A DNA stretch of 64,000 nt from Candidatus Nanoarchaeia archaeon (lineage in GTDB: Archaea; Nanobdellota; Nanobdellia; Woesearchaeales; UBA525): NCBI GenBank assembly GCA_028279755.1, contig JANQNB010000011.1:230711-294710 (forward strand). The letters run 5' to 3'. Below are positions 33,652 to 40,419 of this stretch, piece by piece (position 1 is the first letter of the stretch; each line of letters begins with the position of its first letter). The notes under the pieces are model-generated. The model worked only from the letters and a program-made list of their open reading frames with translations, was not told the DNA's origin and did not search any database. Both the position numbers and the translations under genes were made by a program.

Positions 33652-33724
33652 TGAGCGTAGCGAAAGCGACCTCCGAGGCTGGGAGTGAGCTTTGCGAACG
33701 ACCCTGTCTCGGAGGGAGCTTGAG
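33638..33724 (+). repeat. tRNA-Thr 3'-end duplication with inverted copy
   Basis: An 18-nt direct repeat: 33638-33655 (end of tRNA-Thr plus three trailer bases beyond it) recurs at 33707-33724. Between them, CTCGGAGG (33640-33647) is matched by an inverted CCTCCGAG (33670-33677), with GAGCGTAGCGA (33653-33663) in the loop. The tRNA-Arg gene has the same layout at 60428-60498. Confidence 0.8.
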
Positions 33725-33763
33725 AGCACAAACCATATAAAGCTCATTCTGTCGTGATGCCAC

Positions 33764-34081
33764 ATGCCTCGCCCGGACGACATCCTCTACGAGATCGACG
33801 AGATACGCAAAGCGCTCAAGGAGATCAGGGAGCAGCAGCAGAAGATCCTCGAGGAAGAGACCATCATCAAGAACCAGACCCAGGCAGTGCTCGCTGAAGA
33901 GACAAAGGTGGAGCAGCGACTCACCAAGATGAAGTTCAGCGACATCACCTCCTGGAAAGGCGCGATCTGGGAGAACTGCTCATACAAGGAGAGCCGTGCT
34001 GGCGAGCGCGCGATCAGCTATTGGTGCAAGAAGATGGACGCGCCGTGCAAGTTCGAGAACTGTCCACTCAACCAATACTAG
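33764..34081 (+). CDS. Coiled-coil protein with four-Cys C-terminal motif (tandem paralogue 1)
   Basis: Protein of 105 residues. Residues about 1-55 are a charged coiled coil (IRKALKEIREQQQKILEEE). The C-terminal half has W-K-x-x-I-W then four Cys with spacing C-x15-C-x6-C-x4-C, ending CKFENCPLNQ, suggesting a metal or Fe-S site. The downstream gene has the same organisation with spacing C-x15-C-x7-C-x4-C, so the two are tandem duplicates. The ATG at 33764 follows tRNA-Thr and its trailer repeat; a CATATAAAG box lies at about 33734-33741. Function unknown. Confidence 0.82.
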   Translation: MPRPDDILYEIDEIRKALKEIREQQQKILEEETIIKNQTQAVLAEETKVEQRLTKMKFSDITSWKGAIWENCSYKESRAGERAISYWCKKMDAPCKFENCPLNQY

Positions 34082-34089
34082 GTGACAAC

Positions 34090-34407
34090 ATGTCTGAAGA
34101 GAAAATTCTGGCCGAAATTGCGGATGTGAAGCGCCTCATCTACCAAGTCCTCAAGGAAGAGGAGCGCATCGAGGAAGAGGAGCAGACAATCGAAGCAGAA
34201 GAGCGCATGATCGAGAACCAGCAGGCGAAATTACTCGGCGGCTTATCAGCATTGAAGTTCGCGAACATCCAGGCATGGAAAGAGATGATCTGGGACGTGT
34301 GCGACGCGCGCGTCTCGCACCCAGGCGGCAAGGAAATCGACTACAGCTGCAAGCTGCAAGAGGGCGGCGCGTGCCGGTTCGAGCAATGCCCGAAGAACCA
34401 GCAGTAG
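34090..34407 (+). CDS. Coiled-coil protein with four-Cys C-terminal motif (tandem paralogue 2)
   Basis: Second copy of the adjacent family: 105 residues, coiled coil rich in Glu (VLKEEERIEEEEQTIEAEER), then WKEMIWDVC, IDYSCK and CRFEQCPKNQ. The Cys spacing is C-x15-C-x7-C-x4-C. The ATG at 34090 follows AGGTGA, 8 nt after the first copy's stop, so the pair is one transcript. The conservation of all Cys and of the aromatic IW between the copies argues for a bound metal and possibly heterodimers via the coiled coils. Confidence 0.84.
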   Translation: MSEEKILAEIADVKRLIYQVLKEEERIEEEEQTIEAEERMIENQQAKLLGGLSALKFANIQAWKEMIWDVCDARVSHPGGKEIDYSCKLQEGGACRFEQCPKNQQ

Positions 34408-34440
34408 GTTTAAAAAGCAATGACAACTCTTCTTATATAT

Positions 34441-34539
34441 GCGGGGGTCGCATAGCCTGGCAATTGCGCAGGACTTAAACCTTCAAGGTAGAAATCCTGT
34501 CCCTTAGTGGGTCCGTGGGTTCAAATCCCTCCCCCCGCA
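34441..34539 (+). tRNA. tRNA-Leu (TAA anticodon) with 14-nt intron
   Basis: Type II tRNA with long variable arm (TCCCTTAGTGGGTC): acceptor GCGGGGG/CCCCCGC, discriminator A, D arm with AGCCTGGCAATTGC, anticodon stem CAGGA/TCCTG. The anticodon TAA is at 34476-34478 and the intron is 34480-34493, after position 37. The T stem GTGGG/CCCTC has one T-T mismatch. TTTAAAAA at 34409-34416 is a well-placed promoter. The next coding ATG is at 34541. Confidence 0.9.
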
Positions 34540-34540
34540 T

Positions 34541-35014
34541 ATGACAACGCGCATACCATGGCGGTTCGGCGTGCTGCGGTGGAAAGATTACCCAGCCATC
34601 TTCGACCCGTTCTCAGTAGCGAGAGACTTTCGCGACCGAGCGATGTTCTCATCACGTGACGTGAAACCCAGCGTCGTGCAACGGCTGTTCCCTGAACTGC
34701 AACAGCACCAGGATCACGAAGGAAATGTCTTTGTGGCAAAAAACCGGAGGGATCTCAGAATATTCATCAATGAACCTGAGCTCTACCGCCTAGCACGCCT
34801 TGGAGATGCGTACGCGCATCATGATCTCGGTTTCCTCCTGGGCTATCCAGAATGTTGTACAAGAGCAGACCGCAGTGAAGAAGCATACATGGTTCCAGGA
34901 ATACCCTTCTGGGCCTGCAGTACGAAATGCGCAGAGCCGTGGATCAAAGAATGGGATGCGATGTATCAGGCATTCCGCGCGCCGCGCCTGTTCCGCAGAT
35001 TGTTCTACGAATAG
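34541..35014 (+). CDS. DUF483-like protein, starts directly after tRNA-Leu
   Basis: Protein of 157 residues with HHDLGFLLGYPECC and later FWACSTKCAEPW, resembling the Cys-containing motif of the DUF483 family of archaea (a motif match by eye). Function of that family is unknown. The ATG at 34541 is only two bases after the tRNA discriminator base, with no room for its own promoter or ribosome site, so it would be read from the tRNA transcript after 3' processing; the alternative start is ATG 34643. The stop codon abuts that of the convergent DEAD-box helicase (TAG|CTA). Confidence 0.78.
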   Translation: MTTRIPWRFGVLRWKDYPAIFDPFSVARDFRDRAMFSSRDVKPSVVQRLFPELQQHQDHEGNVFVAKNRRDLRIFINEPELYRLARLGDAYAHHDLGFLLGYPECCTRADRSEEAYMVPGIPFWACSTKCAEPWIKEWDAMYQAFRAPRLFRRLFYE

Positions 35015-36232
35015 CTAACGCCTCGCACCACGCCTCGGCGGACCCCTTCTCGGACCGCCACGCCTCGGACCACCACGACCTCGAGGACCATCCTCACGCG
35101 CCGGACTGGGCGGGATGCGCTCGAGCATGCCCCAGTTCTTGAACGTGAGCTTCTCGATCTCGTCGTCGTAATAGTCCATGATCGGATCGAACTTGCGATA
35201 ATCGTCCTCAGCCAAGAGTGTGACCGCTTCGCCGTCAGCGCCCTGGCGCGCAGTCCGGCCGACACGGTGCGTGTAGGTCTCAGCCTCGTCTGGCAGGTCG
35301 TAGTTATAGACATGCGTGATGCCGTCGATGTGCAAGCCGCGTGCAGCCACGTCTGTCGCGACAAGCACCTTGATCTTCCGGTTCTGGAAGGCTTTCACTG
35401 TCTCTTCGCGCTTTGCCTGGGTCATCTTACCGTTCAGCGCGACCGCGTTGATCTTCTTTTTTCGCAGCTCGCCAGCGACATGATCGGTCGCGACGATCGT
35501 ACGACAGAAGACGAGCACGTGCGCGTCCTGCTGCGGCTTGAGCAGGTTATGGAGGAGCGAGATCTTCTGCCAGGGATTGACAACATAGTATCCCTGGAAC
35601 AGATGCCCGCGCACTTCGTCGCTTTCGGCGCGGATCGTGACTGGTTCGCGCATGAATTTCTTGCTGATGACCTCGATGCGGTAGTCGATCGTTGCGCTGA
35701 ACAGCAAGGTTTGCCGTTCCTGCGGGGTCGCGTCGATCACTTGCTCGATGTCGTCGATAAATCCCATGTCCAGCATGCGATCAGCCTCGTCGAGGACAAG
35801 GTATGCGACATTATCGATGTGCAACGCGCCTTGTTCCATCAAATCGAGAACACGACCTGGCGTGCCGATCACGATGTCCGCCTCTTTCGCGCCCTGGATC
35901 TGAGGCTCGTAGCCGACGCCGCCGTATACGGTCAGGAATTTCAGGCCGGTGTGCTTGCCGAACTTGTCGAACTCACCAGCCACCTGCTTCGCGAGCTCGC
36001 GCGTCGGGCAGAGAATGATCGCCTGGATGTCGCGCTTGTGCTGCAGCTTCTCGAGCATCGGGATGGCGAACGCGAGGGTCTTGCCGCTGCCGGTCTCGCT
36101 CTCTGCCAAGAGGTCGTGCCCGTTGGTGATCGCAGGAATTGATCGTGCTTGGATCTCTGACGGTGTAACAATTTTATGTTTAGTGAGCCCTTTGACAAGA
36201 GCGTCGCTCAAATCCATCTCTGTGAATTTCAT
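35015..36232 (-). CDS. DEAD-box RNA helicase with RGG-type tail
   Basis: ATP-dependent RNA helicase of 405 residues, both RecA domains present. Motifs: Q motif (TPSEIQARSIP), I (ESETGSGKT), Ia (PTRELAKQ), Ib (TPGR), II (DEAD in LVLDEADRMLD), III (SAT), IV, V (ATDVAARGLHI) and VI (HRVGRTAR). The C-terminus is RGG/RRGP-rich for RNA contact. The ATG at 36232 follows AGAGGTAAT and a hairpin; the in-frame extension to 36277 is not protein-like. A long leader (see 36233-36345) suggests regulation, as known for cold-shock DEAD-box helicases. Confidence 0.96.
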   Translation of the reverse strand: MKFTEMDLSDALVKGLTKHKIVTPSEIQARSIPAITNGHDLLAESETGSGKTLAFAIPMLEKLQHKRDIQAIILCPTRELAKQVAGEFDKFGKHTGLKFLTVYGGVGYEPQIQGAKEADIVIGTPGRVLDLMEQGALHIDNVAYLVLDEADRMLDMGFIDDIEQVIDATPQERQTLLFSATIDYRIEVISKKFMREPVTIRAESDEVRGHLFQGYYVVNPWQKISLLHNLLKPQQDAHVLVFCRTIVATDHVAGELRKKKINAVALNGKMTQAKREETVKAFQNRKIKVLVATDVAARGLHIDGITHVYNYDLPDEAETYTHRVGRTARQGADGEAVTLLAEDDYRKFDPIMDYYDDEIEKLTFKNWGMLERIPPSPAREDGPRGRGGPRRGGPRRGPPRRGARR

Positions 36233-36345
36233 ACTATTACCTCTGGGAAGAAATCTTCCCTGTCGCCACACAACCAAGCAACGCGCCCATCAGCTTGTAT
36301 CAAGGGTCGTTTTCCGACCGAGTTGTGCGTCGTCAAGGATGTGTT
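36233..36345 (-). promoter_or_regulatory. Long leader of the DEAD-box helicase with hairpin at the ribosome site
   Basis: The nearest upstream TATA box on this strand (AGTTTAAAAACC, about 36368-36377) implies a leader of about 110 nt. GGGAAG (36245-36250) and CTTCCC (36255-36260) form a perfect hairpin with a 4-nt loop that ends exactly where the AGAGGTAAT ribosome site (36236-36244) begins. This could control translation with temperature or by autoregulation. Confidence 0.55.
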
Positions 36346-36370
36346 ATGAAACCGAGACAAGAAAGGGTTT

Positions 36371-36730
36371 TTAAACTTTCTTCTTCTTGATGTTGAACAG
36401 CTTGCGGTACTCGCGCTCGAAGCGCCATTTCTTCCATTCTTCTTTCTTCAGCTTCCACCAGAGCTTGATCTTGAGGATCTGCGCTTTTTTCCACTCGCGC
36501 CATTGCTTGAGCGGACGCTCGAGTCGTTTGCGTCGCTCTTTGTACTTGTCAGCGTCGCGATACATCGCGTCGTAGTTCTGCAGCAGTTTCTTGAAGTCGC
36601 GGTCGAACCGCTCCTTCGCTTTCGCGTACTCGACGCCTTTCTCGAGTTGCGCCAGCAGTTGCTCAGAGAGCATCTCCTTCTGCTCGTTGAACCACTCGTC
36701 GATATCGCCATCCTCGATCAGCTTTACCAT
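36371..36730 (-). CDS. Charged helical protein, 119 residues
   Basis: Acidic N-terminus (IEDGDIDEWFNEQKEML), then a long helical region alternating Lys/Arg and Trp (LKQWREWKKAQILKIKLWW) and a Lys tail. No domain recognised; it could bind RNA. The ATG at 36730 fits a TATAAAAAAG box at 36761-36770 that is shared with the divergent pth2 gene. An upstream in-frame extension overlaps pth2 and is rejected. Confidence 0.75.
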   Translation of the reverse strand: MVKLIEDGDIDEWFNEQKEMLSEQLLAQLEKGVEYAKAKERFDRDFKKLLQNYDAMYRDADKYKERRKRLERPLKQWREWKKAQILKIKLWWKLKKEEWKKWRFEREYRKLFNIKKKKV

Positions 36731-36760
36731 GCTGTGCCTGAGAACAACTAGTATTAATAA

Positions 36761-36770
36761 CTTTTTTATA
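36761..36770. promoter_or_regulatory. Shared bidirectional TATA box
   Basis: CTTTTTTATA reads as a TATA box on both strands. It lies about 24-30 nt from the leaderless pth2 start (36793) and about 31-40 nt from the start at 36730 on the other strand. Confidence 0.6.
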
Positions 36771-36792
36771 GCGAGCGGTGCTTTTCCACCGT

Positions 36793-37134
36793 ATGTACAA
36801 GCAGATGATCCTCGTACGCGCAGATCTGAAGCTGCCGAAAGGCAAGGCAGCAGCCCAGGCAGCGCACGCAAGCGTGGAAGCAGTCTTGCGCAGCGACAAG
36901 AGCATCGTGAAGGACTGGCGCAGCGAGGGCATGGCCAAGGTCGTGCTCAAGGTGAAGGATGAGAAGGAACTGCTGCAGATGAACCAGCTCGCAAAGGACG
37001 AAGGGCTAGTCACCGCGATGATCACTGACGCTGGCAAGACAGTTGTCGCGCCTGGGACACGCACGTGTGTTGGGATCGGTCCAGAAGATGAGGACAAATT
37101 AGATAAACTTTTTGGAGAATTGAAATTATTGTAA
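36793..37134 (+). CDS. pth2: Peptidyl-tRNA hydrolase, Pth2 family
   Basis: Releases tRNA from stalled peptidyl-tRNA. 113 residues with family blocks: MILVRADLKLPKGKAAAQ, AAHASVEAV, KVVLKVKDEKELLQ, TAMITDAGKTVVAPGT and VGIGPEDEDKLDKL. Key residues Lys, His and Asp in these blocks are present. The ATG at 36793 is about 26 nt after the shared TATA box. It is archaeal/eukaryotic type, absent from most bacteria. It is followed by an inverted-repeat element and then lysS. Confidence 0.96.
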   Translation: MYKQMILVRADLKLPKGKAAAQAAHASVEAVLRSDKSIVKDWRSEGMAKVVLKVKDEKELLQMNQLAKDEGLVTAMITDAGKTVVAPGTRTCVGIGPEDEDKLDKLFGELKLL

Positions 37135-37136
37135 TC

Positions 37137-37185
37137 GTGGCGTCGCGGCGCTCTTACTTCGTATGCCGCGCCAAGGCGACGCCAC
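37137..37185. repeat. Structured intergenic repeat element, copy 2 (shared with 2501-2604)
   Basis: Outer stem GTGGCGTCGC (37137-37146) pairs with GCGACGCCAC (37176-37185), and inner GGCGC (37147-37151) with GCGCC (37168-37172). The 22 nt at 37156-37177 are identical to the reverse complement of 2511-2532, while the outer stem differs. It ends 12 nt before the lysS ATG. Confidence 0.8.
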
Positions 37186-37196
37186 TGGAGTAGAAA

Positions 37197-38840
37197 ATGG
37201 CAAGTGTGAATCGGTTTTGGGGCGACGTGATGGCAGAGGAGATCATCGCGCGCGTCGAAGCGAATCCGGCATTGAAGAAGCTCGTCGACGAGCACGGCTA
37301 CTTTGTGTACGACGAGAAAACGCCAAGCGGCGAAATCCACGTCGGCTCAGGCCGCGGTTGGGTCATCCACGACGTGCTTGCCAAATGCCTCCGGGCGCAA
37401 GGCAAGAAAGCAAAGTTTGTGCTGAGCAGCGACGACATGGACCCGTTCGACAAGCCGATCAAGGGAAAGCCGGAGTTCGACAAGTATCTCGGCGTGCCGT
37501 TCAGGAACATGCCGCACCCTGAAGGCGGCGAGGGCAGCTGGGCGCAATTCTACTTCTCCCAGTCAACAGACCTGTTCCCAGAATGGGGAATCGATGCAGA
37601 GCTGGAAAGCACAGGCGAGGAATACGAGAAAGGGACGTTCAACGCTGCGATCAAGGCTGCGCTCGACAATGCCGACAGGATCGCGGCGATCTTCGAACGC
37701 ATCTACGAGAAACCGTACGACAAACTGCCATTCAATCCCATCTGCGAACAATGCGGCAAGATCGGCACGACTGTCGCGACTGCCTGGGACAAAGAGAAAG
37801 AAGTGCTCAGTTATGAATGCCGCAAGGACGCTGTTGCCTGGGCAGACGGCTGCGGCCATAAAGGCGAGATGAAACCCTACGACGGCGCAGGCAAGCTCCC
37901 ATGGAAGATCGAATGGCCGGCAAAATGGATCTCGAAAAGCGTCATTGTCGAAACAGCTGGCAAGGACCATTTCACCAAGAAAGGAAGCAGGACCATCGGC
38001 ATCGCGATCAGCGACGAAGTGTTCGATTACGAACCGCCGTATCCAAGCACGAGAAAAAGCGAAGGACCTGGCTACGAGTTCATCAATGTCGGCGGCAGGA
38101 AGATGAGCACGAGCAAAGGCATGGGACACGGCTTCGCAGGGATGAGCGAGCACGTGCCCCCGCAAATACTCAGGTTCCTCATGGTGAGCTACAAGCCGTA
38201 CAGCGTGATCGACTTCGATCCCACGCGCGGCAACGACCTCCTCTTGCTCTATGATCGGTATGACACTGCGGAACGCGTCTACTACGGCAAGGAAGAGAGC
38301 AAACGCGCAGAAGAGCTGAAGCGCGTCTATGAACTCAGCCATGTCGGACCGGTCGCGAAGCAGATGCCACCGCAGATCAGTCTCAGGCATGCTGGCGTGA
38401 TTGTGCAGATCGCGAAAGACGACGCCGAAGGAGTCGAGCTGCTGAAACAGGAAGGCCATATCGCAGACGCAGACGAGGAAGCACAGGCTTACTTCACCCA
38501 GCGTTTCCACGCAGCCAGGAAGTGGCTGGCAGAATTCGCGCCTGAAAGCGAGAAATTCGAGGTGCAGGAAGCAGTGAGCGACGAGATCAAGCAGAAACTC
38601 TCAGACGGCCAGAAAAAAGCGCTACAGCTCCTGGTGACAAAGCTCAAGGAGAAGGAATACACAGACAAGGAGCTCTTTGACACGTTCTACGCGATCTGCG
38701 AGGCAGCCGGCATCAAGAACACCGAGTTTTTTAAAGGGACCTATCTCGTGCTCCTGGCAAAGGAGAAAGGGCCTAAGCTGGCCAAGCTCATCCTCACCCT
38801 GGGCCAGGACCGCGTGCTGAAGCTGCTAGAACAGCTGTAA
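37197..38840 (+). CDS. lysS: Lysyl-tRNA synthetase, class I
   Basis: Attaches lysine to tRNA-Lys; 547 residues. This is the archaeal class I enzyme, not the bacterial class II one: HIGH-like motif PSGEIHVGSGRGW, a zinc motif CEQCG, and KMSTS in GGRKMSTSKGMG. A C-terminal helical anticodon-binding region follows. GGAG (37187-37190) is correctly spaced for the ATG at 37197, although the structured repeat lies just upstream. It shares direction with pth2. Confidence 0.97.
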   Translation: MASVNRFWGDVMAEEIIARVEANPALKKLVDEHGYFVYDEKTPSGEIHVGSGRGWVIHDVLAKCLRAQGKKAKFVLSSDDMDPFDKPIKGKPEFDKYLGVPFRNMPHPEGGEGSWAQFYFSQSTDLFPEWGIDAELESTGEEYEKGTFNAAIKAALDNADRIAAIFERIYEKPYDKLPFNPICEQCGKIGTTVATAWDKEKEVLSYECRKDAVAWADGCGHKGEMKPYDGAGKLPWKIEWPAKWISKSVIVETAGKDHFTKKGSRTIGIAISDEVFDYEPPYPSTRKSEGPGYEFINVGGRKMSTSKGMGHGFAGMSEHVPPQILRFLMVSYKPYSVIDFDPTRGNDLLLLYDRYDTAERVYYGKEESKRAEELKRVYELSHVGPVAKQMPPQISLRHAGVIVQIAKDDAEGVELLKQEGHIADADEEAQAYFTQRFHAARKWLAEFAPESEKFEVQEAVSDEIKQKLSDGQKKALQLLVTKLKEKEYTDKELFDTFYAICEAAGIKNTEFFKGTYLVLLAKEKGPKLAKLILTLGQDRVLKLLEQL

Positions 38841-38918
38841 TGGCAAGATTTTTAAGGCAGAAGCCCTGTTCTCAAAGACGACAGCTTTTTAAAGGGACCA
38901 TGAACCATGGGAGATCGC

Positions 38919-39272
38919 ATGACAACGGATTTCGCTGATCGGACGATCGTCGGCCTGGTGGAACAGGTGACGATCAAGCATAACGGCAAGCAGGAGCAGC
39001 TCACTGCGCGCATCGATAGCGGCGCCACAAAGAGCAGCATCGATATCGGACTCGCGTCCAAGCTCCAGCTCGGTCCAGTCGTCGCCTCAAAAGTGATCAA
39101 GAGCGCGAACGGCGCGAAACTCCGCCCTGTTGTCGAAGCCACAGTGATCATCAAAGGACGCGAAGTCACAGAAAAATTCACGCTCGCTGATCGCGGCCAT
39201 ATGAAATACCAAGTCCTGATCGGGCAGAACATCCTCAAGCGAGGCTTTCTCATTGACCCCAACCAAGAGTAA
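38919..39272 (+). CDS. Retropepsin-like aspartic protease domain (RimB/PF05618-type)
   Basis: Protein of 117 residues with ARIDSGATKSSIDI, the Asp-Ser/Thr-Gly core of retropepsin-like proteases, then VVEATVIIKGREVTEKFTL and VLIGQNILKRGFLID. This matches the family often annotated as an 'ATP-dependent zinc protease', found next to RimK; one member, RimB, removes glutamates added by RimK. A CTTTTTAAAG box at 38885-38894 puts the leaderless start at ATG 38919 rather than 38907. It overlaps the RimK-like gene by 20 nt. Confidence 0.9.
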   Translation: MTTDFADRTIVGLVEQVTIKHNGKQEQLTARIDSGATKSSIDIGLASKLQLGPVVASKVIKSANGAKLRPVVEATVIIKGREVTEKFTLADRGHMKYQVLIGQNILKRGFLIDPNQE

Positions 39273-40386
39273 GAAGGAGAGCAAGCATAGCGCTGCGCTC
39301 ATCAGTCTCGGCAGCACGAGCAGCAAGTGGACTGCTGAAGCCATGTCGAAGTACTTCGAGAAAGTGGATGAGATCAGCCTCAAGCATATCGAGATCAACT
39401 TCTCGGGAGAGAGCGCACAGATCCTGTACAAGGGCGAGCCGCTCGACAAGTACGACTGCGTCTTCGCCAAAGGCAGCTTCCGCTACGCACCATTGCTCCA
39501 AGGCATCACTGCCTTGCGGGAGAAGAAATGCTACATGCCTATCCATTCCAGCGCGTTCAGCGTGGCGCACGACAAGTTGCTGACACAGCTGGCTTTGCAG
39601 CAGCACAACATCCCGATGCCGCGCACATACCAGGCCGCGACTGTCGAAGCTGCTAAGTCGATCATGAAGAGCATGAACTTCCCGATCATCATGAAGTTCC
39701 CCCAGGGAACTGGGGGAAAGGGCGTCGTGTTCGCTGAGAGTTACGCTTCGGCTTCGTCAGTGCTTGACGCCTTGACAGCGCTCCGGCAACCGTTCATTCT
39801 CCAGGAATACATCGAAACCGGCGGCACTGACATCCGCGCGATTGTCGTGGGTGACAAGGTTGTTGCTGCGATGGAACGCAAAGCTGACCTGACAGAGAAG
39901 CGCGCGAACATGCATTCCGGCGGGAGCGGGGAGAACATCGTCCTGGACGAATACACGAAAAACCTCGCAGTGAAAGTCGCGAAGGCCATCAAGGCAGAAG
40001 TGTGCGGCATCGACATCCTCATCGGGGCGAAAGGCCCGGTCGTTATCGAAGCGAACATCTCGCCAGGATTGCAAGGCATCACCAAAGCGACAAAAGTCGA
40101 TGTTGCTGACGCAATCGCCAAGCACCTGTTCGAGCAGACTGCAGGCTTGCGTGCGGAAGAGAAAGTCGCTGACGCTGCGAAAGTGATGCAGGATACCGGG
40201 CTCGACGCGAGCGACACGCTGATCACCTCGTTGGATTTCAGAGGCGCGCGCGTCCTGCTTCCGGAAATGATCGTGAAGAAAGCGAAGTTCCTCGAAGAGG
40301 CCGATTACGAGATCACGACGCGGCCCAACTTCCTCTGCATCAAGAAGTTCAATCTCGAAGGCAATGGCAACGGGAAGAAGGAGTAA
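39253..40386 (+). CDS. RimK-like ATP-grasp ligase
   Basis: ATP-grasp enzyme of about 377 residues that would add glutamate or a similar amino acid to a protein or small-molecule terminus. The ATP-grasp domain has KFPQGTGGKGVVF (phosphate-binding loop), LQEYIETGGTDIRAIVVGD, CGIDILIGAKGPVVIEANISPGLQG (metal/ATP ligands). Its start is uncertain: TTG 39253 overlaps the previous gene by 20 nt; the first ATG is codon 31 (39343). Together with the preceding retropepsin-like gene it forms a writer/eraser pair for protein glutamylation, by analogy. A conserved C-terminal extension of about 70 residues is unassigned. Confidence 0.9.
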   Translation: MTPTKSKKESKHSAALISLGSTSSKWTAEAMSKYFEKVDEISLKHIEINFSGESAQILYKGEPLDKYDCVFAKGSFRYAPLLQGITALREKKCYMPIHSSAFSVAHDKLLTQLALQQHNIPMPRTYQAATVEAAKSIMKSMNFPIIMKFPQGTGGKGVVFAESYASASSVLDALTALRQPFILQEYIETGGTDIRAIVVGDKVVAAMERKADLTEKRANMHSGGSGENIVLDEYTKNLAVKVAKAIKAEVCGIDILIGAKGPVVIEANISPGLQGITKATKVDVADAIAKHLFEQTAGLRAEEKVADAAKVMQDTGLDASDTLITSLDFRGARVLLPEMIVKKAKFLEEADYEITTRPNFLCIKKFNLEGNGNGKKE

Positions 40387-40419
40387 AAGTTAAATAGCTC
40401 CAGTTCTGACTTCTCGAAC

